Positions 16,302 to 26,526 are shown, counted from the first letter of the stretch. The stretch is DNA of 60,124 nt from an uncultured Pelagibacteraceae bacterium (GCA_902634455.1 CACPKQ010000007.1:1-60124); one strand, 5' to 3'. Numbers and translations are program-made. The notes: a model not told the origin generated them from the letters alone.

Positions 16302-17018
16302 ATGGCAGGACATTCTCATTGGGCAGGTATAAAGCATAAAAAAGGAAGAGCTGACAAACAGCGGTCAAAAATTTTTTCTAAGCTTTCACGAGAGATTACA
16401 GTTGCGGCTAAGCTTGGTGATAAAAATCCAGATATGAATTCTAGACTTAGATCTGCAATACAATCAGCGCGTTCAGCAAATATGCCTAAAGAAAATATAG
16501 AACGTGCAATAGACAAATCTAGAATAAATACAGACACTTCTTTTGAAAAAATAAGATACGAAGGCTTTGGTCCAAAAAAAATTGCGGTAATTGTAGAAAC
16601 TTTAACTGATAACAAAAATAGAACAGCTTCTAAAATAAGAACTATATTTCAAAAAAATGGAGGAAATTTAGGTACACTGGGATCAGCATCACATAATTTT
16701 GAGCATTTGGGAGTAATTAAAATAGATAAAAATGAAATTAATGAAGAAAAAATATTTGATCTAGCATTGAATGCAGGTGCAAAAGAATGTTTCTTAAAAA
16801 AAGATTTTCACGAAATTCACTGTGATAAGAATGAAATATATAATATAAAAAAAAAACTAGAAAAAGATATTAATAACTTTATTTCAACTGATATGGAGTG
16901 GATTTCTATTAATAATTTAAATATTTCAAAAGAGTTTAAGGAAGATACAATTAAATTTTTAGAAGAATTGGAAGATGAAGAAGATATTCAAAATGTTTAT
17001 ACCAATGTTATATTTTAG
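16302..17018 (+). CDS. yebC: YebC/PmpR family DNA-binding/translation factor
   Basis: A 238-residue member of the YebC family (COG0217). The start is ATG at 16302, giving the invariant MAGHSHWAGIKHKKGRADK; a TTG six bases upstream is less likely. Further conserved blocks are KIFSKLSREITVAAKLG, NMPKENIERAID and YEGFGPKKIAVIVETLTDN-like sequence. Members have been described as transcriptional regulators and, more recently, as translation factors for polyproline stretches. The gene precedes the resolvase locus as in most proteobacteria. Confidence 0.95.
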   Translation: MAGHSHWAGIKHKKGRADKQRSKIFSKLSREITVAAKLGDKNPDMNSRLRSAIQSARSANMPKENIERAIDKSRINTDTSFEKIRYEGFGPKKIAVIVETLTDNKNRTASKIRTIFQKNGGNLGTLGSASHNFEHLGVIKIDKNEINEEKIFDLALNAGAKECFLKKDFHEIHCDKNEIYNIKKKLEKDINNFISTDMEWISINNLNISKEFKEDTIKFLEELEDEEDIQNVYTNVIF

Positions 17019-17027
17019 GATAAAAAA

Positions 17028-17522
17028 ATGTTAATAATCGGAATAGACCCAGGAATTACTGGAGCTATCTGCTTTTTTGAAGACGGTCAAGTTAAAGATA
17101 TTATTGAAATGCCAAATATGGCAGAGGGTAAAAAAAATAAACGTCAAATTAACGGACCTCAAATATATAATGAAATTTTATCTAGAATAAAAAATGTTCC
17201 TATAAAAGATATATTAGTTGTCATTGAACAAGTTTCTGCAATGCCAGGACAAGGAGTGACAAGCATGTTTAATTTTGGTCAGTCTTTCGGAGTTATAAAA
17301 GGTGTATGTTCTGCTATGCAATTATCTATGCATTTTGTTCGACCAGTGAAATGGAAAAAATATTATAATTTAATCAAAACTGAAAAAGATGCCAGCAGAA
17401 CTAAAGTAATTGAAATTTTTCCCTATATTTCAGCAAAATTATCTAAGAAAAAAGACGCAAATAAAGCTGATGCGATTTTATTAGCTAGTTTTTTTTATAA
17501 TACTTACCAAAAAGAAGCATAA
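17028..17522 (+). CDS. RuvC-like Holliday junction resolvase, divergent (phage-like) type
   Basis: A 164-residue RNase H-fold nuclease. The first acidic motif is IIGIDPGITGAICFFEDG; the second is VVIEQVSAMPGQGVTSMFN; the C-terminal acidic pair is in KKDANKADAILLASF. These fit the four carboxylates of RuvC-type resolvases, but IDPGITGAI, MPGQG and the RPVKWKK region look more like RuvC-like proteins of phages than cellular RuvC, whose start reads like GIDPGxxxTGWGV. It stands where ruvC-ruvA-ruvB-ybgC usually sit between yebC and tolQ, and none of the other three is present. Resolvase function is likely; equivalence to RuvC within a RuvABC complex is uncertain. Confidence 0.8.
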   Translation: MLIIGIDPGITGAICFFEDGQVKDIIEMPNMAEGKKNKRQINGPQIYNEILSRIKNVPIKDILVVIEQVSAMPGQGVTSMFNFGQSFGVIKGVCSAMQLSMHFVRPVKWKKYYNLIKTEKDASRTKVIEIFPYISAKLSKKKDANKADAILLASFFYNTYQKEA

Positions 17523-17545
17523 AGTTTGACCCTCAAGTCAAATTG

Positions 17546-18250
17546 ATGACACATTTTAGTGTGAAACCATCATTAATGGAAGCTGAAATTACATCTCAAG
17601 CAGTAGGACTTGCTAGTAGCGCAGATTTTTCAATTGGTACACTTTTTTTAAGAGCAGATCTAATAGTAAAATCAGTAATAATTATTTTGATTGCTGCCTC
17701 AGTTTATTCTTGGGCAATTATTATTGATAAATTTAGACTTTTTAAAAAAATAAATAAAAGCTCTGATGCGTTTGAAGAAAAATTTTGGAAATCTAAATCT
17801 GCAGAATCTTTTTATAATAGTTTGTCATCAAATACAGATGACCCAATGACTAATGTTTTTAAAAATTCAATGCAAGTTGTTATGAAATCAAGATCTAAAT
17901 CTAATTTATCAGAAAGATTAAATAGTGTTTTAGAGGGAAACATTGAAAAGCAAATGAATATTATTGATAAAAATTTTACTTTTCTTGCAACAGTAGGTTC
18001 GACAGCGCCTTTCATTGGATTATTTGGCACAGTTTGGGGAATTATGAATTCATTTCAGTCTATTGCAATTTCAAGAAATACAAGTTTAGCTATTGTTGCA
18101 CCAGGAATTGCGGAAGCACTATTTGCTACCGCACTAGGATTGTTAGCTGCCATACCAGCTGTTGTTGCATTTAATAAGTATAGCAGTGACTCTAGAAAGT
18201 ATTTTCAAAAATTAGAAAATTTTTCAAAAAGATTCATAACAATAGTTTAA
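17546..18250 (+). CDS. tolQ: Tol-Pal system proton channel subunit TolQ
   Basis: A 234-residue MotA/TolQ/ExbB inner-membrane protein. Three membrane spans are visible: SVIIILIAASVYSWAIII, then FLATVGSTAPFIGLFGTVWG and IAEALFATALGLLAAIPAVV, the last two with conserved small residues and the FIGLFGTVWGIM motif. With TolR it forms the proton-driven motor that energises TolA during division. The start could be ATG at 17546 or at 17576 (MEAEITSQ); neither has a clear Shine-Dalgarno. Confidence 0.93.
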   Translation: MTHFSVKPSLMEAEITSQAVGLASSADFSIGTLFLRADLIVKSVIIILIAASVYSWAIIIDKFRLFKKINKSSDAFEEKFWKSKSAESFYNSLSSNTDDPMTNVFKNSMQVVMKSRSKSNLSERLNSVLEGNIEKQMNIIDKNFTFLATVGSTAPFIGLFGTVWGIMNSFQSIAISRNTSLAIVAPGIAEALFATALGLLAAIPAVVAFNKYSSDSRKYFQKLENFSKRFITIV

Positions 18251-18252
18251 AC

Positions 18253-18669
18253 ATGTCTTTTAAATTTAACCGTTCATTAAGAGAGCCAATGAGCGAAATA
18301 AATGTAACTCCATTTGTTGATGTAATGTTAGTTTTATTAATTATCTTTATGGTTACTGCACCGTTATTAACAGTAGGTGTACAAGTTGATTTGCCAGAAA
18401 GTTCCGCAGACTCACTGCCTGAAGAACAAGAACCTTTAACTTTGACTATTAATTCTAAAGGCGAGATATTTATACAAGAGTCAAAAGTTGAGTATGATAG
18501 TATTATTGCAAAAATACTAGCTGTTTCAAAAAATAGGACTGATACTAGAATTTTTGTTAGAGGAGATAAAACAATAAACTATGGAAGAGTTCTTGAGATA
18601 ATGGGCATGTTATCAGGCTCAGGTTTTACAAAAGTTGCACTTATTTCTGAACCATACAAAGAGAGATAA
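18253..18669 (+). CDS. tolR: Tol-Pal system protein TolR (ExbD family)
   Basis: A 138-residue inner-membrane protein with one N-terminal span. MSEINVTPFVDVMLVLLIIF carries the essential aspartate (FVDV) near residue 24 that takes part in the proton path, followed by MVTAPLLTVGVQVDLPE and a periplasmic domain with FVRGDKTINYGRVLEIMG. It starts three bases after tolQ and is followed six bases later by tolA. Confidence 0.95.
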   Translation: MSFKFNRSLREPMSEINVTPFVDVMLVLLIIFMVTAPLLTVGVQVDLPESSADSLPEEQEPLTLTINSKGEIFIQESKVEYDSIIAKILAVSKNRTDTRIFVRGDKTINYGRVLEIMGMLSGSGFTKVALISEPYKER

Positions 18670-18674
18670 AAACA

Positions 18675-19481
18675 GTGCATAAGAGTATAGCAGCTTCTTC
18701 AGCTCTTCATATTATATTAATTGTTTTAGCTACACTAAGTCTACCATTTATGTCTCGAAAACCAATAGATTTGCCTCCAATTATATCAGTTGAACTAATT
18801 CAAATAACCGACAAAACAAATATTCCATATGCGCCAAAGGCAAAAAAAATAATTGAAGAAGTAAAAAAAAAAGAAAAATTAGTTTCGGAACAAGCCCCAC
18901 CAAAGAAAGTTAAAAAAGAAAAACCAGATGCTATTCCACTTCCTGATGAAAAACCTGATAAAATTAAAGAAATAGAAGAAAAAAAACAAAATCCTGAAAA
19001 AATAGACGATAAAATTAAACAAGTTTCCGAGTTTGAAAAGAAAGAAATGTTTGATCCAAATGAAATAGCAGCTTTAATTGACAAATCTAAAGAAGAATTA
19101 GCTGAAACAACAGTAAAAAGCAATAAAGTGACACAATCAAGAGATAAAAATATGAATATGAGCGGACTTACTTTATCTGAAGAGGATGCTTTAAAAGCAC
19201 AGATTTTTGGTTGCTGGAGTATTCCGTTAGGTTTACCATATAATGAAAATTTATTAGTGAGAATCAAATTAAAACTAAAACCCGATGGTTCAGTAGTTAA
19301 AACGGAAATACTTGATCATGCAAGAATGAATACTCCTGGACAAGGTTTCTACAAAGTTTTAGCAGAAAGTGCATTAAGAGCTATTAAATTATGTCAACCA
19401 TTACGAGTTCCTTCAACAGGATATGAAAGATGGAAGGATTTACAGTTGAATTTTGATGCTAGAGAAATGTTAGAAGGATAA
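18675..19481 (+). CDS. tolA: TolA/TonB-like energy-transducing protein
   Basis: A 268-residue protein anchored by an N-terminal hydrophobic helix ([17 protein letters not shown]), with a Lys/Glu/Pro-rich extended segment at about 50-150 and a C-terminal globular TonB/TolA-like domain around [30 protein letters not shown] and [11 protein letters not shown]. The middle is shorter than the long E. coli TolA helix. The start is GTG at 18675. It presumably crosses the periplasm to TolB-Pal; position between tolR and tolB supports the assignment. It overlaps tolB by one base. Confidence 0.9.
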   Translation: MHKSIAASSALHIILIVLATLSLPFMSRKPIDLPPIISVELIQITDKTNIPYAPKAKKIIEEVKKKEKLVSEQAPPKKVKKEKPDAIPLPDEKPDKIKEIEEKKQNPEKIDDKIKQVSEFEKKEMFDPNEIAALIDKSKEELAETTVKSNKVTQSRDKNMNMSGLTLSEEDALKAQIFGCWSIPLGLPYNENLLVRIKLKLKPDGSVVKTEILDHARMNTPGQGFYKVLAESALRAIKLCQPLRVPSTGYERWKDLQLNFDAREMLEG

Positions 19482-20827
19482 TGAAAAAAATAAATTTTTT
19501 AATATTTTTATTACTAGTTTTTCTACCAAACAAATCTTATTCATTAATTGAAGTAGATATAACTAGAGGAAATTTAAATCCTTTGCCAATAGCGGTTTCA
19601 CCATTATCATCTGATGAAAAAACAAAAATTGCCCTTGAAAAAGAACTAACAATAAAAGATGTTGGATCAGAAATTGCAAAAGTTGTTGAAAATAATCTTA
19701 GAAAATCTGGTTTATTTAATCCTCTAAACAAAGAAGCTTTTTTACAAAAATCTGATATAGCTCATCACAAACCAAGGTTTGAAGATTGGGCTTTAATTAA
19801 ATCTCAGGCTCTTATTACTGGAAAAGTTAGCCTACAAGAAGAAAATCTAAGAGTTGAATTTAGATTATGGGATGTTTTAGCAGGAAAAGAAATGTTGGCA
19901 CTAGCCTTTACTACTGTTCCAAAAAACTGGAGAAGAGTTGGTCATATAATAACTGACAAAGTTTATGAAAGATTGACTGGAGAAAAAGGATATTTTGATA
20001 CAAGAATTATTTATGTTTCTGAAGAAGGTCCAAAAATAAAAAGAATAAAAAAACTGGCTATTATGGATCAAGATGGTTTTAATACTAAATATTTGACTTT
20101 AGGAAATGAATTAGTCTTAACCCCTAGATTTAATCCAACTAACCAAATGGTTACATACTTATCTTATTTTAAAAATTTACCTAGAGTATATCTTTTAGAT
20201 ATTGAAACAGGACTTCAAGAAGTGGTTGGCGATTTTCCAGGAATGACCTTTGCTCCAAGATTTTCTCCAGATGGAAGAAAAATTATTATGAGTTTTGCGA
20301 AAGATGGTAACTCAGATATTTATACTATGGATCTTGAAAATAGAATAGTTGAAAAGATTACCAATCATCCATCTATTGATACTTCTCCATCTTATTCACC
20401 TAATGGAAAATATATAACATTTAATTCTGATAGAAGTGGTTATCAACAAATATATGTAATGAAAAGTGACGGCTCTAATGTCAAAAGAATTTCATTTGGC
20501 AATGGTCTATATGGAACTCCTGTATGGTCTCCGAGAGGTGATTTGATCGCATTTACAAAATTACACAAAGGAAAGTTTTATATAGGAGTTATGAGAACAG
20601 ATGGCACAGGAGAAAGATTATTAACTGAAAATTATTATCAAGAAGCTCCTTCATGGTCACCCAATGGTAGAGTGCTTATATTTTATAGAGAAACAAAAAC
20701 TAATGACAAGGGTGAAGGTTTTAGCGCAAAACTATGGTCTATAGATTTAACTGGCTATAACGAAAGGCTTGTAAAGACAGAAACTGATGCTTCAGACCCA
20801 TCTTGGTCATCATTATTGAGTAATTAG
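19481..20827 (+). CDS. tolB: Tol-Pal system beta-propeller protein TolB
   Basis: A 448-residue periplasmic protein with signal peptide [18 protein letters not shown]. The N-terminal domain (about 25-165) is followed by a beta-propeller whose repeats are visible as [48 protein letters not shown] and [16 protein letters not shown]. TolB binds Pal and TolA and links outer membrane to peptidoglycan. It overlaps tolA by one base; 105 bases follow before pal, in which I see no gene, only pal's AAGGAG ribosome site. Confidence 0.96.
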   Translation: MKKINFLIFLLLVFLPNKSYSLIEVDITRGNLNPLPIAVSPLSSDEKTKIALEKELTIKDVGSEIAKVVENNLRKSGLFNPLNKEAFLQKSDIAHHKPRFEDWALIKSQALITGKVSLQEENLRVEFRLWDVLAGKEMLALAFTTVPKNWRRVGHIITDKVYERLTGEKGYFDTRIIYVSEEGPKIKRIKKLAIMDQDGFNTKYLTLGNELVLTPRFNPTNQMVTYLSYFKNLPRVYLLDIETGLQEVVGDFPGMTFAPRFSPDGRKIIMSFAKDGNSDIYTMDLENRIVEKITNHPSIDTSPSYSPNGKYITFNSDRSGYQQIYVMKSDGSNVKRISFGNGLYGTPVWSPRGDLIAFTKLHKGKFYIGVMRTDGTGERLLTENYYQEAPSWSPNGRVLIFYRETKTNDKGEGFSAKLWSIDLTGYNERLVKTETDASDPSWSSLLSN

Positions 20828-20932
20828 TCAACATTTATTAAGATTATATTATATTTTTAATTATTGATTTTTAGGCTTGAAAGATCTATCTAGGTGTGAA
20901 ACACTTTAAAAAACAAGATTTAAGGAGCAGTA

Positions 20933-21421
20933 ATGAATTTATTTAAAATTTACAAAAATACCTTGCTGGTTGTTATATTAGCTTTTGCGCTATCTGCTTG
21001 TGCGCAACAGCAAAAATCAGCAACAATAGATTCTCAGATTAAAGATGACGTCTTTATCGGAACAGATACTGTAGAGTATCTAGCAAAAGGTGTGCCAGAC
21101 AGAGTTTTCTTTGCAACAAATGAATCTGTATTAACAACTAGATCAAGAGAGACTTTAAGAAAACAAGCAACATGGTTGAGAGCAAATTCAAGTGTGACAG
21201 TTGTTTTAGAAGGTCATGCAGACGAAAGAGGTACTAGAGAGTATAACTTAGCATTAGGGGAAAGAAGAGCTAATGCTGCAAAAGATTATTTAATGACTTA
21301 CGGAGTTTCTTCAGATCGAATTTCGGTAATTAGTTACGGAAAAGAAAGACCAGTTGATTCAGGCTCAAATCCTTTGTCTTGGTCAAAAAACAGAAGATCA
21401 GTAACAGTTAAAGCAAATTAA
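20933..21421 (+). CDS. pal: Peptidoglycan-associated lipoprotein Pal
   Basis: A 162-residue outer-membrane lipoprotein. The signal ends with the lipobox LSAC (Cys near residue 23). The C-terminal OmpA-like domain has VFFATNESVLTTRSRETL, VVLEGHADERGTREYN and LGERRANAAKDYL with the Asp and Arg that bind diaminopimelate, and SYGKERPVDSGSNP. A good Shine-Dalgarno AAGGAG lies upstream, stronger than in most genes here, consistent with high expression. A strong terminator follows the gene. Confidence 0.97.
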   Translation: MNLFKIYKNTLLVVILAFALSACAQQQKSATIDSQIKDDVFIGTDTVEYLAKGVPDRVFFATNESVLTTRSRETLRKQATWLRANSSVTVVLEGHADERGTREYNLALGERRANAAKDYLMTYGVSSDRISVISYGKERPVDSGSNPLSWSKNRRSVTVKAN

Positions 21422-21431
21422 AATTATTTTT

Positions 21432-21474
21432 AAAGACCCTGCTCACTTTCAGTGATGTTAGGGTCTTTATTTTG
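21432..21474 (+). terminator. Intrinsic terminator after pal
   Basis: AAAGACCCT at 21432-21440 pairs perfectly with AGGGTCTTT at 21460-21468, with an inner TCAC/GTGA stem in the loop, followed by a T-rich ATTTTG. It is the only convincing GC-containing terminator hairpin I found in the window and would close the tol-pal transcript ahead of cpoB. Confidence 0.8.
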
Positions 21475-21500
21475 CCATTATTATCAATACAAATTAATTC

Positions 21501-22502
21501 ATGATGAAATTGAAAATTTTCTGTATTTTTTTTCTAGTTTTGTTTTTTATACCTTTTTCTAACTCTTCATTTTCAGATAATCACAATGTAATTGAAATTT
21601 TAGAAACTATTCAAAAAGATCTTAAAACTTTAGAAAGAGCAGTTTATTCAGAAAATACTTCAAATGATAGTTCTGATAATAATGCAGATAGCAATGTTGA
21701 TCAAAATTCTGAAGATGTATTAACAAGGCATTTATTAAAATTATCTGAAATTGAGATGCAATTTCAAGAGCTTACTAATAAATTCGAGGAAATTAATTTT
21801 AAATTAGATAAGCTTTCTACGCGTTTATCCACAATACAGGCTGATAATCAATTTAGATTTCAACAATTAGAAGAAAAAGCTTCTTCAATTAATTTAACCC
21901 AAAAACAAAATGTTTCATCAGAAAATAAAAATATAGAAGAAAATGTAGAAATTCTCCCTGGCTCTTCCCAACCTCAAGATTTGGGTGCTATTTCTTACAA
22001 AGATAATGAAACTACACTTACATCTCAACAAACTCAATCAATAGACAGCACCGCAAGTGTTGTTACCGAAACTTTTGAAAATGAAGAAAAAATATTACCC
22101 GACACTACTCCAGAAAAACAATATCAATTTGCGACTAGTTTTTTAAAAGTAGGTGATTATAATACTGCCGAAAGAGCTCTTAGAGAATTTGTATTATCAA
22201 ATCCCAAAAATGATTTAGCAGGTAATGCACAATATTGGTATGCTGAGACATTTAGAATTAGACAACTATATACAGATGCTGCATCGGCATATCTTGAGGG
22301 TTATCAAAAATATCCAAAGAGCAAAAAAGCTCCAATAAATTTATTAAAACTTGGAGTATCATTAGTACAGATAGGAGAAAAAGATCAAGGTTGTTTGATG
22401 ATCACAGGTGTTGAAGAACAATACCCAGATGCAAATCAATCTGTTCTTCAAAAAGCAAAATATGAAGAAAAAAAGTTTGAGTGCAAAAAAGAAAATTCAT
22501 AA
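21501..22502 (+). CDS. cpoB: Cell division coordinator CpoB (YbgF), TPR protein
   Basis: A 333-residue periplasmic protein with signal peptide (KIFCIFFLVLFFIPFSNSSF), a coiled-coil region at about 25-125, a low-complexity Gln/Ser/Thr linker, and a C-terminal TPR domain (YQFATSFLKVGDYNTAERAL, FVLSNPKNDLAGNAQYWYAE, SKKAPINLLKLGVSL). In E. coli CpoB tunes Tol-Pal and PBP1B during division. The position just after pal is the conserved one. Two ATGs in a row (21501, 21504) may start it. Its end overlaps the likely start of tilS. Confidence 0.92.
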   Translation: MMKLKIFCIFFLVLFFIPFSNSSFSDNHNVIEILETIQKDLKTLERAVYSENTSNDSSDNNADSNVDQNSEDVLTRHLLKLSEIEMQFQELTNKFEEINFKLDKLSTRLSTIQADNQFRFQQLEEKASSINLTQKQNVSSENKNIEENVEILPGSSQPQDLGAISYKDNETTLTSQQTQSIDSTASVVTETFENEEKILPDTTPEKQYQFATSFLKVGDYNTAERALREFVLSNPKNDLAGNAQYWYAETFRIRQLYTDAASAYLEGYQKYPKSKKAPINLLKLGVSLVQIGEKDQGCLMITGVEEQYPDANQSVLQKAKYEEKKFECKKENS

Positions 22503-23523
22503 AAAAGTACTAAGTTATTTAAAAAATCCAATAATTGGTGAAATATATAAAGAATTTGAAACTTCTTTAATCAACTATAGTAGATCAAAATCATTTGCAG
22601 TAGCAGTATCTGGAGGGCCAGATAGTCTTGCTTTAACCTATTTAGCAAAATGCTTTTCTATTTTAAAAAATTTCAAAATAAAATATTATCATGTTGATCA
22701 TAAATTAAGAGACAAATCTTCAATTGAAGCCCAAAGAATAAAATTACTATTAAATAATTTTGACGTGAAATGTAAAATATTAGTTTGGAAAGGGAGAAAA
22801 CCTCAATCTAATATTCAATCTATTGCAAGAAAAAAAAGATATTTTTTAATATTTAATCAAAGCATAAAGGAGAATATTTATCATATTTTGACCGCCCATC
22901 ATCTCGATGATCTGTATGAAAATTTTTTTATTAGATTATCTAGAGGTTCTGGTTTAAAAGGATTGTCGTCTTTTAATCAATTAAATTCAAAAACAATAAA
23001 GGGAGTAGTAATTTTAAGACCTTTAATTAAGTATAAAAAAGAAAAGCTTTTATATATTACAAAAAAAGTTTTTAATTTTTATATAAATGACCCCTCAAAT
23101 GCCAATACAAGTTTTAAAAGAACGAGAATAAGAAACTTTATTCATAACCTTAAATGTGAAGGTTTTGATGAAAATAAACTTAAACTAACTATTAAAAATT
23201 TAAGTGATTCAAATTACACTATTGAACACTATGTTAGAAAGAATATTGATTTAAATTCAAGTTTTGTAAAATCTAAATCGTCATGTATTATTAATAAAAA
23301 TTTTTTTCGACAGCCCCACGAGATTGTTTTTAGATCTTTATCTATTATTCTTCAAAAGGTTGGAAAAAGATATAATTTGTCAAGGGGCAAAAGTTTGAAT
23401 CAAATTATTGATAAAATTAATTCTCAAAATTTTAATAAAGTAACTCTTTCTGGCTGTATTCTTGAAAAAATCAACAATTCCTTGATTATTTACAAAGAAA
23501 GTAGAAAAAAACGTATAAATTGA
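22462..23523 (+). CDS. tilS: tRNA(Ile)-lysidine synthase
   Basis: TilS modifies C34 of the CAT-anticodon tRNA-Ile so that it reads AUA, a very common codon in this AT-rich genome. The PP-loop ATP site is AVAVSGGPDSLALTYLAK, followed by YYHVDHKLR, ILTAHHLDDLYENFFIRLSR and NDPSNANTSFKRTRIRNF. About 353 residues from ATG at 22462; an ATG at 22408 would overlap cpoB by 95 bases, so the nearer start is preferred, but it is not firmly fixed. The C-terminal substrate domain is weakly conserved. Confidence 0.9.
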   Translation: MKKKSLSAKKKIHKKVLSYLKNPIIGEIYKEFETSLINYSRSKSFAVAVSGGPDSLALTYLAKCFSILKNFKIKYYHVDHKLRDKSSIEAQRIKLLLNNFDVKCKILVWKGRKPQSNIQSIARKKRYFLIFNQSIKENIYHILTAHHLDDLYENFFIRLSRGSGLKGLSSFNQLNSKTIKGVVILRPLIKYKKEKLLYITKKVFNFYINDPSNANTSFKRTRIRNFIHNLKCEGFDENKLKLTIKNLSDSNYTIEHYVRKNIDLNSSFVKSKSSCIINKNFFRQPHEIVFRSLSIILQKVGKRYNLSRGKSLNQIIDKINSQNFNKVTLSGCILEKINNSLIIYKESRKKRIN

Positions 23524-23571
23524 CATAAATTGCACTTGTTTAATTTGCAATAATTCTTACTTTAATTATTA

Positions 23572-25467
23572 ATGAATTTTAAAAATTTAGCAATGTGGGC
23601 TGTCATAGTTTTTTTGACAATTGGCCTTTACAATATGTTTAAAAACCCACAGGGATCTATAAATCAAAAAAATAATATTATTTTTTCAGAATTTTTATCA
23701 GAAGTTGATAATGGACGAGTTGTTCAGGTAGAAATTCAGGGAAACAATATTAGTGGAATTATGTCAAATGGAGAAAAATTTGTAACTTATTCACCAAATG
23801 ATCCTAATTTAATAGAAAAATTATCTGAAAAAGGAGTTAGTATTTCTGCTGCACCATTGGAAGAGAAGATGCCATCACTGCTTGGTATTTTGCTATCATG
23901 GTTCCCAATGCTTTTATTAATTGCTGTTTGGATTTTTTTCATGAGACAAATGCAAGGTGGAAAGGGTGGTGCAATGGGTTTTGGCAGATCTAAAGCCAAA
24001 ATGATGAATGAGATTAAAGGAAAAATTACATTTAATGATGTTGCTGGAATTGAAGAAGCCAAAGAAGAGGTTGAGGAAGTTGTTGAATTTTTAAAAGATC
24101 CAAAAAAATTTAGCAGACTAGGGGGAAAAATTCCTAGAGGATGCCTATTAGTTGGACCTCCGGGAACAGGTAAAACTTTATTAGCAAGAGCTATAGCCGG
24201 AGAAGCTGGTGTACCATTTTTTACAATTTCAGGATCAGATTTTGTTGAAATGTTTGTTGGAGTTGGTGCTTCAAGAGTAAGAGATATGTTTGAACAAGGT
24301 AAAAAACATTCACCCTGTATAATTTTTATAGATGAAATCGATGCAGTTGGAAGAAGTAGAGGAGCTGGCTTAGGTGGCGGTAACGATGAAAGAGAACAGA
24401 CTTTAAACCAGCTATTAGTTGAAATGGATGGTTTTGATACCAATGAAGGCGTAATAATTATAGCTGCAACGAACAGACCTGATGTTTTAGATCCGGCATT
24501 ATTAAGACCGGGGAGATTTGATAGACAGGTGGTAGTATCACTTCCAGATATAATCGGTAGAGAAAAAATATTAAAAGTACATGCAAAAAAAATATCAATG
24601 ACATCAGATATTAATTTAAGAACTGTTGCGAGAGGTACGCCGGGATTTTCCGGAGCAGATTTAGCAAATCTAGTGAATGAATCTGCCTTATTAGCTGCTA
24701 GAAAAAACAAAAGAATTGTAACAAACGAAGAGTTTGACGAGGCTAAAGATAAAGTAATGATGGGCGCTGAACGAAGATCAATGGTCATGACCGAAGAAGA
24801 AAAAAGATTAACTGCATATCATGAAGCAGGTCATGCAATTGTTACTATTAATGAAAAAGCAGCCTATCCAATTCATAAAGCTACAATAATCCCAAGAGGA
24901 AGGGCCTTAGGTATGGTTATGCAACTACCTGAGAAAGATGAGGTTTCTCAAACAAGAGAACAGCTTCATGCTCAGATGGCAATTGCTATGGGAGGAAGAG
25001 TAGCCGAAGAATTAATTTTTGGAGATGATAAAGTTACAACTGGAGCTGCAAGTGATATTGAGCAAGCTACAAAAAGGGCTAGGGCTATGGTTATGAGAGC
25101 AGGACTTAGCAAAGAACTAGGACCAGTTGCTTATGGAGAAAATGAAGAAGAAGTTTTTTTAGGACGTTCAGTTGCAAGACAACAAAATATGTCCGAAGAA
25201 ACAGCAAAAAAAGTCGACCACGAAATTAGAAAATTTGTTGAAAAAGGTTATGAGAAAGCAAAAAAAATATTAACTGAAAAAATTGATGATTTGCATAAAT
25301 TGGCAAAAGCTCTTTTAACATATGAAACTCTAACTGGCAGTGAAATAGAAGATTTAATTAATAAAAATATATATCCTGCTAATAAAGAAAGCTTAAAAAC
25401 CGAAGATAATAATAAGGAAGATTCGGCGCTGGGTTCAATTGGATTAAAACCAAAAGTTGTACATTAA
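23572..25467 (+). CDS. ftsH: ATP-dependent zinc metalloprotease FtsH
   Basis: A 631-residue membrane AAA+ protease degrading unassembled membrane proteins and regulators such as RpoH. Two spans (about 6-22 and 103-123) flank a periplasmic domain. Walker A is GPPGTGKT near residue 196, the second region of homology includes [19 protein letters not shown], and the zinc site HEAGH lies near 417. The Gly-rich [16 protein letters not shown] precedes the AAA domain. Partner genes hflK and hflC and substrate rpoH are also in this window but far away. Confidence 0.98.
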   Translation: MNFKNLAMWAVIVFLTIGLYNMFKNPQGSINQKNNIIFSEFLSEVDNGRVVQVEIQGNNISGIMSNGEKFVTYSPNDPNLIEKLSEKGVSISAAPLEEKMPSLLGILLSWFPMLLLIAVWIFFMRQMQGGKGGAMGFGRSKAKMMNEIKGKITFNDVAGIEEAKEEVEEVVEFLKDPKKFSRLGGKIPRGCLLVGPPGTGKTLLARAIAGEAGVPFFTISGSDFVEMFVGVGASRVRDMFEQGKKHSPCIIFIDEIDAVGRSRGAGLGGGNDEREQTLNQLLVEMDGFDTNEGVIIIAATNRPDVLDPALLRPGRFDRQVVVSLPDIIGREKILKVHAKKISMTSDINLRTVARGTPGFSGADLANLVNESALLAARKNKRIVTNEEFDEAKDKVMMGAERRSMVMTEEEKRLTAYHEAGHAIVTINEKAAYPIHKATIIPRGRALGMVMQLPEKDEVSQTREQLHAQMAIAMGGRVAEELIFGDDKVTTGAASDIEQATKRARAMVMRAGLSKELGPVAYGENEEEVFLGRSVARQQNMSEETAKKVDHEIRKFVEKGYEKAKKILTEKIDDLHKLAKALLTYETLTGSEIEDLINKNIYPANKESLKTEDNNKEDSALGSIGLKPKVVH

Positions 25468-25473
25468 CTCATA

Positions 25474-26526
25474 ATGAAAAAGTATTACACAAGAGCGTGT
25501 AATTTTTATTATGGAAAACAATCAAAAATATTGGTTAAAAGTAAAAAAACATTTCCATTAAATGGCAATGATAATATTTCTTTTGATTGTTTAGAAATTA
25601 TTTCAAGAAAAAATAAAAAATTAATTAATATTAAAGAGATAAATAAACTTTCTAAATCATTAAAAAAAAAAATTAATAAAGATTTAAAGAACATTACAAA
25701 AAAAAAAAATTTTTTAAATCTTAAATTAAAAAATTTTCCAATTTTAATGGGGATATTAAATATTACCCCAGATAGTTTTTCTGATGGAGGGAAATTTAAT
25801 AAAAAAAAAATAGCATATTTGCATGCAGTTAATTTAATAAAAAATGGAAGTTCAATAATTGATATCGGAGGGGAATCAACAAGACCTGGCGCAAAAGAAG
25901 TAGAATCAAACATAGAATGGAAAAGAATTTCACAAACATTAAATCAATTAAAAAAGAAAAATTATTTAATATCTATAGATACAAGAAAAAGTGAAATTAT
26001 GGAAAAAGGAATTAAATATGGAGTAAAAATAATTAATGATGTTTCTGCTTTTAATCATGATTGCAATTCAATAAAAATATTAAAAAAATATAAAATTCCT
26101 TTTGTTCTTCATCACATGAAGCAAAACCCAGAAACAATGCAAAAAAACCCTAAATACAATAATGTACTATTAGATATTTATGATTTCTTTGAAAAAAAAA
26201 TTAAACTACTTAGAAAAAATGGAATTTTACATAATAATATTTTTTTAGATCCCGGCATAGGTTTTGGTAAAAATTTGAAACATAATATTACTTTGATATC
26301 AAATATTTCTATTTTTCATAGTTTAGGTTTTCCTATATTAATTGGAACTTCTAGAAAAAAGTTTATAAAAGATATTTCAAAAGTAAACGATAGTAAAGAA
26401 AGGCTAGGCGGAACAATTTCTTCAACTTTATTTTGTATGATGCAAGGAGTTCAAGTATATAGAGTGCATGATGTTAGAGAAATTAATCAAAGCATTAAAG
26501 TTTTCAAAAATTTTTTATTTAATTAA
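25474..26526 (+). CDS. folP: Dihydropteroate synthase
   Basis: A 350-residue folate enzyme joining p-aminobenzoate to dihydropterin pyrophosphate. The core has MGILNITPDSFSDGG, IDIGGESTRPGAKEV, SIDTRKSEIMEKGIKYG and LDPGIGFGKNLKHN, ending with RVHDVREINQSIKVF. An N-terminal extension of about 88 residues (starting YYTRACNFYYGKQ) is present, as I recall for long alphaproteobacterial FolP proteins; its role is unknown. It lies six bases after ftsH and overlaps glmM by one base. Confidence 0.93.
   Translation: MKKYYTRACNFYYGKQSKILVKSKKTFPLNGNDNISFDCLEIISRKNKKLINIKEINKLSKSLKKKINKDLKNITKKKNFLNLKLKNFPILMGILNITPDSFSDGGKFNKKKIAYLHAVNLIKNGSSIIDIGGESTRPGAKEVESNIEWKRISQTLNQLKKKNYLISIDTRKSEIMEKGIKYGVKIINDVSAFNHDCNSIKILKKYKIPFVLHHMKQNPETMQKNPKYNNVLLDIYDFFEKKIKLLRKNGILHNNIFLDPGIGFGKNLKHNITLISNISIFHSLGFPILIGTSRKKFIKDISKVNDSKERLGGTISSTLFCMMQGVQVYRVHDVREINQSIKVFKNFLFN

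Noticed and set aside
20828-20932. GTGTGAAACAC-like partial palindrome upstream of pal as an operator
   Set aside because: Arms of only four or five bases and no second site; insufficient support.
23787-24788. Long minus-strand open frame of 333 codons opposite ftsH
   Set aside because: Antisense to the highly conserved AAA domain of FtsH; its Ser/Pro/Ile-rich translation is a shadow of that coding sequence.
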